Shown piece by piece: positions 48,848-60,800 of a stretch of DNA of 64,000 bases. The position numbers were made by a program, and so were the translations under genes. The notes beneath the pieces are model-generated. The model was given only the letters and a program-made list of their open reading frames with translations. It had not been told where the DNA came from and did no database searches. This DNA is from Pipra filicauda (Eukaryota > Chordata > Aves > Passeriformes > Pipridae). Where the stretch lies: NCBI RefSeq assembly GCF_003945595.2, contig NW_024103874.1, positions 2,056,001-2,120,000 on the forward strand, given 5' to 3'. Positions within the stretch are counted from its first letter, which is position 1, and the number at the start of each line of letters is the position of its first letter.

Positions 48848-51800
48848 CTAGAATAAGGGAAGAAAAGAGACAATTTTAATCAAACCCAAAAGAACAAACC
48901 CTAGGGCATAGGTAGTGCAGAACTCCAGAGGATGCCAAAACATCTGGGGCAGCTTATCCAATTTATAGTCTCCTTACAGAAACTACAGGAAGCCAAGGAA
49001 GCTGACAGAGAAGGAGAAATATGCTGCTTCTGACTCATCTTCTAAGGTACTTAAATACTTCTAAGATAAATTCTTTTTGCTGAGCCCTAAACAGAAATGT
49101 CTCTGAGCAAAAGCAGGCTCAGGAACCTGCCACTGTACAGTGCAATCCAAAACCTTCTCCATACTTTCTTTTGCAAAAAAGATAGGAGATTTCTGTGCAT
49201 CTTCCTTTGAATAATCAGGGATCAGCTGCCTTTTTTCTGTCATTTTTAAGGAATTGTAACACAGGAAACTGCAGCACGATGGATCCCAAACCCTGCAGCT
49301 GTCTTGGCCGCTGCTGGCGAGGCCACAGTGCCCCCAAGTGGGTCCTGCTGGATTAACAAAGCCACTTCTAGGCCCTCTAGGGATAATCATCCCATATTCC
49401 AAGGCTGCAAAGCCACTCCTAAAATTCCTAAATCTACACTCTCTAGTCCAAAGTTAAACGCACTATCCCAGAGTACAAGGTATGATCCTGTTTAAGAGCC
49501 TTGCAACGAAGTGAGCAGAGGAAAAGCAGCATTCCCGAGATGCTGGGCCTTTCCAAAGAAATTCATGACCACACCTTTCTCCAGTAGTGTCTGCCTGAGA
49601 GCCTTGGCAAGCAGGACCCTGACGTTGGGCACGGGATCTGAGGCAAGGCTCAGGAGACTGGGCAGTAAGTGCTCCACAAATTGGTCCACGGGCATACACT
49701 CCTCCTCCACCACAGCCTAGGGACAGACACAGCACAGGAAAGCAAGATTTGTGTTAAAAATACACTATGTGCCATTTCTTTCCATCCTGTCCTTAATTTT
49801 GCCTATTAAAAAAAGCTCTGAACCATTACACCCTACCCTGTGTTGGTGAAATAAGCACAGCCTTTGAACTCCTGTTCTGATAACATGTCTTACTGTTCCA
49901 AAGTTCAGCCAAAGATGATCCAACAACAGCAAATTTCTTTCAAGTATATTTTAGAAAATGTTTCTCTCTTGGCTGTCATCACCCTTTTGCCTTTGAACAT
50001 TTAACCCTTGCTCCTCATTGCTACTGAATTTTTGGTTTGGAGAGGGTGGGTAAATGTCAATAAAGAGGGAAATAGTTCCTGGCATGTAGCACCCATTTTT
50101 AATTTGAAGAGCTCTTGTCACCCTTTATCCTTGCATGGCCAAATATTAAAAAAAAAAATGTATCTCAGTTTGGGACTTAATTCTTGACTTTGCCACTGGG
50201 ATACCACAAGTCCAAGGCTCAGCTACTGCAGCTGGAGGCTCAGCCCCAGACAAAGACACAGCTTTAGCTGGACCAGCCGTGTCAACCCACAAAATCAGAG
50301 CCCAAAAATGACAAAACACATTGGGAGTCCAAATTCTAGTTTTTCCCCACGTTGCTGCTAAAGCCCAAACCAGCTCCAAATGAAACAGTACACACAGAGA
50401 CAGAGAGAGAACATTCCAACCTGACAAATGAAGGCAAAGGCTTGTCTTCCAACCCACTTGGAGCTGTGACGGAACCGCACGACAAGTTCGTTGATGAAAT
50501 TTAACCCCAGTGCATTTGCACTGTTTGTGTAGAACTTCTGTAGGATTGCTACAACCTGGGGGGCAAAGCAGGGGGAAAAGGAACAAAAAGAAGAGATGAG
50601 ACTTCAGTTGCAGCCCTTAGAGTTAAAAAACCCCCCATAATTTCATTTGAATTCTACAGGGGGACACCAAATACAGCACTGTCAGCTGCGCTTGCAGGTT
50701 TTAATAAATTCCTGTGCTTATTCTGGAAAAAGCCCAAGCTTTAGAAAAGCTGTTTGTTCACCTGAACCAAAAACCACCAGAATTAAAAACAGAAATAAAA
50801 TAATGCCCCTTTACAGGGTGCCACGAAGAAAAGGAAGAGACTGAAGGAATATTTCTACTTCTTCAGGACATCTATGGGATGATGGCATTGTCATGAACTT
50901 CATAACAAATTAAATCAACTTTGAGGAAAGATCAGTAGTTGGTTGTTCTGTGTTTTGTTGTGTTTTTTTCCCCCAGAACTGGAGGAAGCTCTTCCAAATG
51001 TTATCCATGCTGGCTTTCATTCAGGTGAAAAGATTTATCATTCACATACAACCACAGAGGAAGATTTTAATATCTGTGGCAGGGGGACAACTCAAAATAT
51101 TTTTTAAACTTTTAATTTCACCCTTTTCTGTACTGTTCACCATATTCATTAAAACATGTCTCAATTCACCCTACTTGTCTGAAAAAACAGTGATTGCAGA
51201 TACCCCTCTCCAGGATCATTTTCCTGCTCTCCTGCCAGGAAGTGAACTCAATCCCCTACCAGTTTGAAGGAGATCCACCGAACTTCTGAGACTTTATCAG
51301 AGCAGAGAGTCAGTGCAATGTGTCTTAGGTAGTCATAGACATCGTTGGGGTTGTAGAGCTCCAGGATCAGGATCAGCTGCCTGGAACACAAAGGAAATCA
51401 TTAACTCTCCCAGCTGCAGCACCAGCCTGCTCCCATTCAGCATCTGTTCCACGGGGGGAAGGAGCACTAAGGTACCACAGTCACTACAGGGCCCCTGAGC
51501 AGTTTGTTCTTCTCTTCACACACTTCAATCCATCAGGGAGTCCAAGAGAAACTGTTACCCAAACTACATGTATCAATATATCAAAATTATCCCAAATAAC
51601 AAGAAGTTTCTTTTGCAACTTCAAACCAATATCCTGTACGTTCTTGCAAAGTGAAAACTGACTATTTGCCCCAGTGTAGAAATCTGCCTTTCAGATAATA
51701 ATTTGTACCTCAGAAGCTCACAGGACTCACTGCAGCCACAGCACTGCCAGCACAGAACAGCAGCAGGTCCCCACTAGGGGTCAGGGCACTGCTGTGGAAA

Positions 51801-54800
51801 GTCCTTGTTTGTTGTGCCAAACTACAGAGGGACAGCGAGGCCTCAACAGCCCAAACACACCAACACCTCGACCGTGAAGGTCAGACTTGAGTCCTAAACT
51901 TCCTACGAAGGTGCTGCAAATATCAACAGGGCTTGTAGAGAAAGAACTGTGGGATGTTGTTCTACCTTCATTATACAGCCATTTAGAAGTACCAAATCAA
52001 CCAACTTACTTTTTAAGAACTGTTTTTTCTTTCTCACATACGAGAAAAATTACTGTTTCCATACATTTCATGGATTTTTGCAAGGGAGCCTCGAACTAAA
52101 TAAATTCTGAGACCTCATTGAATAGTATCTATCAGATTGTCATATTTCATTAGCTGTCAGTGAACCAGATCTCCATTTTAGTGTAATCACAGACATTTAA
52201 CTTTCAATCACACTTGATTACAACACAATTTGAACAAAACAAAACAAACAAACCAACCACGAAAAACCACACACACACACACACACAAAAAAAAAAACCA
52301 CAAAAAAACCCCAAAAAACTCAAACACTCCTAGTTCCCCCAAAACAACCCTAACAGCCAGTGGCTTTTAAACTGAGTTCACTACTAAAGAATGGTTTAAA
52401 TTTTAGCTCCCAAACAGACGTGCTAACTTCTGAATGTAATTGCCTATTTCCAAGTTAGTAATACAGATTAAAAACCAGAAGTTAATAAGATTACATACTC
52501 TGCCAGCTCGTAACGAAACCTCCAGTTCCTGCTGTTATCAGTCACCACAAATTCCTGAAGCTGGTAAAGATACTCTCGCCTTTTGTCTGCATGAAGTAGC
52601 TAAAGGAGAAACATGACTAGTGTAAAACTGGGAAAACTCAATACTTGCAGTTCTCTGGTGTGTTGCTCTGTACACACCTATGTGCATTTTCCTTCTTGAA
52701 AGCAAGTGATCATTGACAAGATGCTTCCTAAAACTGTGCACAATCAGCTGAGTGCCTGGACACACGAGACTGACATCCAAAAAAGTACAGTAAGTCACTC
52801 CTTTGGCAAGGACACCCATCAAAGCATCATCTCTGGGCACCAAAAACTAAGGATTTGTGTGTATTACCCACCAGGATCTGCTCTCTTCTCTCCCAGTCCC
52901 AAACATAAATTGCTACTGGGCCAACTTTCCAGTTGGACTGCCCAAAATACTAATTCCTTTACAACAGCCAGCAGCATTTACAACCACATTTACAAAGGGT
53001 TTTCAGTTTTGATGTTCTGTTGGGTTACGAGACAAAAGAGAAGTGAGGCACATTAAAAAAGGAATAGAGACACACACAAAATGGCAGCTTTGTACAAAAC
53101 TAAACATCAATTAGATCCTGATACATGCAGAGCTCATCAGAAGACTCCTAATATAATGGAGTCAGAAAAAAATGTATATGAAGAAATTAATTGCACTTCC
53201 CTACCTTCAGGAAGTCATACAGATGTTTGAGGACGCCGATACGCACTTCATCCAAGTCTTTCAGGAACCCATTGAAAATTGGCACCAGATCAGCAGCTGT
53301 CAGCTGATCCCCCAGGATCACTGCCAGCTCGTGGATGGAGAAAGCCAGTGTCCGACGCACCTTCCACTGCAAACAGGGCAACAAGGCAACTGCATCAGGC
53401 ACCAAACTAAAACACACAGGCTTTTGAACTACACCTGTGTGGGGATCGACAGAGCAGAACAAACAGGGCTGGTTACACAGCAGTACAAAGTCTGATTTAA
53501 GTCTTAAATTTTGTATTTCTAGTGCATATTCAATCCCTTACAAGAAATTAGATGATCTTATAATAACTTCAGTGCAGCAAAGCGAACAAAAAAGTTCCTC
53601 AAACTTCTGATTTATCACTACAAACCTTCTTTTCCTTTACCTGTACATCTGAGGCCAGTGTCTCGTAGGTGTCCTTGAGGCAGTGCCAGTTCTGCCTGCC
53701 CAGTGTCAGGGCCACCCCGGGCAGGCTGTAGGCGCAGTGCTTGGCGATCTCCGTGTCCACAGTCTGGGCTCGAGCTGGGTCAGTCATGGACAGGTACTGG
53801 TCCAGTAAGGGCTGAGGGATAATATCCTGCAGAGAGACAGGGAATCAGTGACACACATGGGAATTCAAGGGCAGAAAGACAATACACCTGTTGTGCTCCA
53901 GTTCTCTTGCTCCCAACCCGTCAGCAGCAAACAAAGCATAGCAAGGCACCCCTGGGTGGGGGACCTTCCCCAAGGGCATGACCCCAACACTTCTTTCTCC
54001 TCTCTTTGGGACAGAGCAGTCAGGAAGGAACAGTCATTACTACTTTATCAACACACTGCATCAACCAGCACAGTCAGTGCCTGCCTTGGCTGCACAGGTT
54101 GCCTCAAAGACACCAAAAAGGCAACAGAATGTTTCTAATTTTCTCATTTAAAACAGGGTTCCCCTCAAATCCCAGAGCATTCCTTCACATTCTGCAACTG
54201 ATCCCTTGCAAATCACTGCATTAGGGGTAAGATGAACTGTATCCAGCACTGCACTAAAGCCATTAGATGCTATTTTAATCACCTGGAATTTTGACTTGTC
54301 ATCTTCAAACGGTGGATTATCTTCTTGCTCTTTCCTTAAAAATACACTGGTTCCTCTGTGTTGTTCCTCTGAGTCCTGGAAAAGGAGATACTAGGTAGAG
54401 AAATGAATGAGACTTGGTGCTGTTTGGGATATTTCAAAGCATCACACAGCAGGACAATGCAGCTCAGATCAGAAAAGCCTTTTGCAGGCAGAGTCTTGCA
54501 CAGGCAGAGCCTTGTTCAGTGTGTTTATGCAAATACAAAGAGACAACAGAGTTGTACACCGAGGCAAACACTACAGACCATGGCAGCAACAAGGGCAGCA
54601 GGAGTTAGATTTAATCTAATTCTGATCATAATTAAAAAAAAAAATTATTTAAAGGTATTTTAGGACAAACTGATGAAAATTCCCAAATCTGTCATTTGGG
54701 AATTCTTCTCCCCAAATATCAACAAAAAGCTTCAAAAGAACTAAAAGTTTAAAAGAACAAAACCACACAAATCTCCAAAGTTCACATAGTATTTTACATT

Positions 54801-57800
54801 TTTGTTCATGGACAAGCTGCTTGTCTTTTTATTTCACCCTTAGCTCCAGCATGATTAAATACTGTGCCAACAATTCCTTTTACTCCTAATTGTATGTTGT
54901 AATCAACAAATAGTAACCAGGAACTGCATGTGTGTCACCACCTGATTCAGCCTCCTGTCTAGAGATAAAAGACTAAAATTAGATCCATTTCAGGAAGAGG
55001 TGAGACTGTACTTGCTACATTTGATCAGGAAAAATCCTGCAAGACTCCTGCCAAACTAACTCCTGGGTCATCTGGGTGCAAACAGAAATGACAGCCCTCA
55101 CTGGCTTTTCTTTTTTAATCAGAGTAAGTAGAATGTGATAGCTGTGGCCTAGTAATGCTCAAGGGCTTTGGATCAGAAGTGGGTCAGTTATGCCAGGGAC
55201 TACACAAACCCACCCAGGACTCGTGCAGGCAGGAATTCCTTTCAGACATGGAGCACAGAAGTTACTTACTGTGCTTTTCAGCAGACTGGTGGCTGACTGG
55301 TCACTGAAGTTCTCCTGGGAGGCAGGGGATGAGGGACTGTCCTCCTGTACCTGGGTGCAGGCAGCATCTGAAACAGCTGCTTCATCTGAAATGGTTTTGT
55401 TCTGAAGATTGCCACTGCTTTCTTCCATTTTTTTGGTCTCACAGTCACCAACAGAATCAAACTGAGCAGCTCTGAGAGCAGCAGACAACACTTGGACCTG
55501 AGCTGGATAACACAAATGACTATTTAGTCTCCCTTCTGCATTTAAAAGCATTAAACTTGTAATTAACTCATCTGAAAAAAGAAGCGCAGTATGAGCTGCA
55601 CAGAAATGGTGTGTTCACAAACGTTTGCTCTTGGAAGGAAAAGGCCTCTTACTCCAGAGCACTCAAGAGACTTGGTGAAACAAGAAACTGAGTTGACTAT
55701 GGATGACAAAGATGGATTCGGTCCAGGAAACACCCTCAGACCCCACTACCAGGCCATTATCACTTCAATGTGTTCCACAACGGGCCTATATTGGGTGGCT
55801 ATGGAGGGATAATTTGGAATTAGGGCCATTCTCAGCCAAGTATTAGATGAATTCAGCTGATCACAGGCAGCACTGTCACTAAAACCACAGTACCTACAGT
55901 ATTTGGAATCTGTTAAAACTGTCTTTAACAAGCTCTTGTCTCTTTAACAACCCTTCTGTAGTTAGATCAATTTATTTCTCATGCCAACAGAAGCCAGGAA
56001 CACTTCCCCAGCTGTTCTAGAAATAACTCAGGTCTTATGAAAAAGGCTGTTGCATAACTTTCTGCTATAATTTAGTGCTCAAGGAAGGTCAATTAAAAAG
56101 CAGTCAGGGGTTTTGTAAAGGCCAGGAGAAAACCTGCTCAGAGAAAACATGATTTTACTACTACAGAGTCTCACCTTGAACATCTGGATCATCTATGTGC
56201 TCTTGTAAGCTTTCTAGAACCTTTTTTATTTCACTACTAGCAACACAGTTATTGCATGGCACAGAACAGCTCTCGTTGTGCTTCTCAGTCTTGAACTGGA
56301 ACAGCTCCAGCTCCCGAGTGATGTCAGGCAGAGGAGGGCGCCAGTACAGGAACGTGTTGAACACGTCCTCGCCAGACCTGGAGGGCATTCCAGGGATACT
56401 GCTGTCCTTGGTGACCTCAGGGACACCAGCACCAGCTCTGGCACCCTGAGACAGGCAAGACACATCTCCTCCAGGACTGGCACAACAATCTGAACCTTCT
56501 TCCCGTGTGTCTTTATTCAGGTTCTCAGAGAGCTTTGTGTTCACTTCCGCTGAAATCTCCTCCGTTGGTGCTTCTGGTTTGATTTCCATTGGTTGTTCTG
56601 AGCTGTAACAGACACACACACTTACTGAAATACTCTGTAACAGCAGGTTTTCAGTGAAATAATTCATAAAAGACACCAGCAACAACAGAAGCTTTTCTCT
56701 ACAGAAAGACAGAATTTATGTTACCACTATGCTTTACTGCACCAGTTTTCACCCTCTGGTGAAGGTAAAGTGAATTTTTCAATAAACTGGCTACACTCAA
56801 ATGTGTGATCTCACTTCTTCTTTTCTAGAACTATATTCTCAAGCTGAGATCTTTAGCCTTGACAAGCAACAAAACCAACTAACTTCTTTTAATCCCTTCC
56901 ACTACACCACCCGTTTTCCCACTATTTACCTGGACAGTGTAGCATTTGCACTGGAGGACATTAAAGTGACATTGTTGCCTGGCTGACAGGAATTGGAATT
57001 CCCATCTTGTGCTGGCGGTCGGATACTCAGTGTCCCATCTTCTCGAATGTAAAGCCCAGCACTTGAAGGGTTTGCAAAGGTAGAAATAAATGGGCCAAGA
57101 GACTGAAAAGCAGCCTGACGAACCTGGGGGGGGGTGCAAGAACAGTCAGGCTTCATCAGCTCCCACAGAGTTGAAAAATGAAAAACTGGTGCAATTTTTT
57201 AGGAAGAACCGATTGGTTCTTACTGTAACAGCTTCATTTAATACAAAATACAACCAAGTACCAAATAAGTGCCACCTAAGTAAAGGGTGTTAGAATATCA
57301 ATCATGTAACTACAATCACTGTACAGAAATATTTTAAAAGTTATCAATTTGAAGGACATCCCTGTCTACTTCAATCTATTTAACACAAGCAACCTTCTCT
57401 CAGAAGTGTATTTACAGTTAGAATTTCTATGAACAGGGTTCTTTAAAAGTAATGAGAGAGGAAAAATAAGATCTGTCTTAATAGAAAAGATTTGGTTTTA
57501 GTGCATTAGACTCCAATCTCAGCAAATGTTCTTCAGCATACTTCTGACTTGCCCATTATTTCCCAGGATGTCTGGGAAGATGCACCAATTCCAGGGTGAG
57601 TTACTCACCCATCTGCAGGTGTCACTGATGAGGCTGATGAACAGGGGGGACAGTTTGCTCCTGCGAACCTCTGGGGACGTGGTGTAGGACACTGCCATGA
57701 AGCACTCAGCACAGGCCTTCCTCATCCCCCAGACACTGTCAGAACAGAGCTCAAAGAACTTGGGAATCTGCCAAAAATAAGCAAACCCAAGACTAATTAA

Positions 57801-60800
57801 AGGCTAAACACAGTCTGCAGCAATATCATGGTATTTGAAAACTGGACACAAACACAACTCGAGAGAACAAAGTGAAGAACAGAAAGAGGGACAGGTTAAA
57901 TACATACACTAATTGAAGGAACTGGGAAAAAACCCCAGCTGTCTCCCATTTAATCCATTAGGATTTTATGTATAATTATATGTAATAAGGAAGAATAGAA
58001 AGAATTATGAATGGCCTATGTTTCCTGAAATCATGACTTGATTGATTATCTAGTTCTGGGAAAAAAAGAGTGAGTCAGTAATTCTAAAGTGTGTATGTAT
58101 GTATATAAAAATATATATGTATATAAAATGTATATATACATACATAAAAATATGTATGTATATAAAAATATCTGCTGTCAATTACATTTTTAAACATGTT
58201 TTGCAAAACAAGAACTTTGCATTTCTCTTCATTCCCAGTTTTGCTATATAATTGTGACCAAGGCCTTAACCTAATCAACTAAAAAAAAGCATGCATGTTA
58301 AATAATTTATAGACAAGACAATAAAAGAGCACATTATTAAACTTTTTGAACTGAGAAAGTAAATTGATTTGGTTTTACATACCAGCAGTCTTTCTGTGGC
58401 TTCTTGCCCAACTGCATTACAAATGTCACCAAAATTAGCTGCACAAATCTAAGAAATAAAAAAGCCATTAACAACACTGTGTCTCCTTCAAGGGCATTAG
58501 TTTTATTATCATCAACTTCCCCATGGATTATTTATCCCACAAAACAACTGCACATGTTTGGACTATTCAAATTTCAGCCCTGTAACTACAGTGTGTAACA
58601 TTAACTCATCCCAAACAAAGACTTGTTCCATGCAGTGTCCACACACCACATGCTTTGGAAATCTATAGTGACAAAGGTTTGTGCATGAAGAGCATCATCT
58701 ACCTCAGTAACCACAGAAGGGACAATAACCCTGCCTGAAAGTTTAAATTACTTTGAGCAGCAGCTGTCAAACCCAAAGCAGGGGAACACATGATACCAGG
58801 GTCAGGACTTAGGTGTACTGACAGAACTATCCTGGCTCAAGGTGGCTTAAGTACTTTGCTGAGGCAAAGTTTAATCAAGGGCTCAAGTTAGTGCCATTTC
58901 CAGGCCATTAGAGAAGCTATAATTAAGGCAAAAGGGACATCCCCTCATGCTGGAAAAAGATGTTGCCAAAATCTGAAATCAATTAAGATAGGACTGTGTT
59001 AATACTCATTCTATTCACTTTATGTGCTTATTTACAAGGCTATAATGCAGCTCAAATTCCAACAAGTGCAGTTTATGTTACAGACCAAGCTGGAGCTCTG
59101 CGTGACCCTTAAGTCTACTCAAATATTTTAAGACTTCTTATGCTACAAGTTTCCTTTTGTACTCAAACATGAATTAATGTATTATACTTCTGGGATTTCT
59201 CCTTTCAATAGCAATAGATTTAAAAAAAAAAAAAAATTAAAGGAAGGATGTCTCAAATGTCTGTTATTTTTGAATTTCTGGTTTAAACGAGATGGTAGAG
59301 ATGAGGTAATTTGTTTGCATCCTATAACCACTCACAGCAGCTTTAAAAAAAAAAAGTTGTGCAAAACTATTAAATGTGCAAGACCAGTTTAACTGCTGGA
59401 CCAAAGCTATTCACCAAGGTCTGTTATCCATTTCTTTACTGCACCACAGAAGCTATAACTGTGCCAATAAATAAAAACTGCTCTTCCAGATGCTTTCAGA
59501 GTTCATCAGCTAAAGTAATGACTAAATTATTTAGGAAGGGATTTGAACAGCAACATGCAAGTTTCATTTTTAGGTAGCTTAAGAGTTGGAAACACACCAA
59601 CCTTTCGGACTTGAAACAATTTGCCATCACTGCACAGTTCACAGAAACGAGGAAGCAGCATGTGCTCAACTGTTGTTCTGCTCAACATAGAGGCCATTTT
59701 ACAGATTATCTGAAAAACAGGAAAGGGATGTGTGGAAGGAGAAGAAAATTATAAAGCTTGTACACACAGCCAAATATTCCTCCTAAAAGTTACCTCAGAG
59801 AGCAAGACAGCAAAAGTCAGATAGATTTAACTATCTGACTACACATTATTCGTGTTTTTATACACCTGTTTCACGTGAAAGACAACTATAGTTTTTATTT
59901 TAAATCATTCTATGCCACTGTGCCTGAACACAACATTTCTGCATGTAATTCATTGGCTTTTATCTCATTAAACACAAGTTTGCCATACAACAGGAGAGAA
60001 AAGGGAGTGCAAGAAAAACTAGGTATATATGTGAGCTAATGCACACTGTACAGGACTGATCCTCAGGAATTTCAGGAGTTAACAGTGCACAGGTTAAAGG
60101 AAGTTAGTAACATTTTCACTACCATTACAAACCATGTTTCTGCTGTGAAAAATCAGGTGCTTTGGACTCTGTGTTTTCTTTCAGTTCCCAATTTCTGGGA
60201 TAAGTTTCTGTAATTCTTGTATTTGTAACAGGAAAAAGCAAGGGGCTCCCATGCACCTTCCTACTCAACTGCTCTGCCCACAGCAACAGGAGTTTAATGC
60301 TTACACAGGTGTTGTCAGATTAACAGTACTCATCTATTTTTATTTTCCAAAACATGTTGGAGCTTTCTACCTCCACAAGAAATAAGCTTTATTCCTTTCT
60401 AGGAATAAATGTTTGCCTTTTTAACAGAATGTTAAATAAGAACGAAGGAAAACACCATTCAAGGACTTTCCTACAAATTTTCCAACTCCTAAAAGGCATC
60501 TGGTGCTCAGATGTCATCCTGGAAAACTGCCTAAGCAATTCCCAACTCCCAAACAAGGAAGAGGAAAATCTAGCTGGTAAAATATTTTACAGGTCAAGTG
60601 TCAGATATCCATGCTGAAATGTAATTACACACCAGCACTTTTCTGTGGAGTCAACTGATTTCCATAAAGTCACCAGGCAATGTTTTTTTCATAACACCTC
60701 AGAACTCAGAGAGGTCATCTCTGACACATCTACAGCGTTACTGTGAAACCTGGTGGAGCAAATGCAAAGAAACTGCTGGGGAATAGAACAATCTCAAGAA

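Noticed and set aside
50146..50586. 146-codon - strand frame overlapping a PPP4R1L exon
   Set aside because: It is in a different frame from the exon at 50421-50555, whose real frame matches the family.
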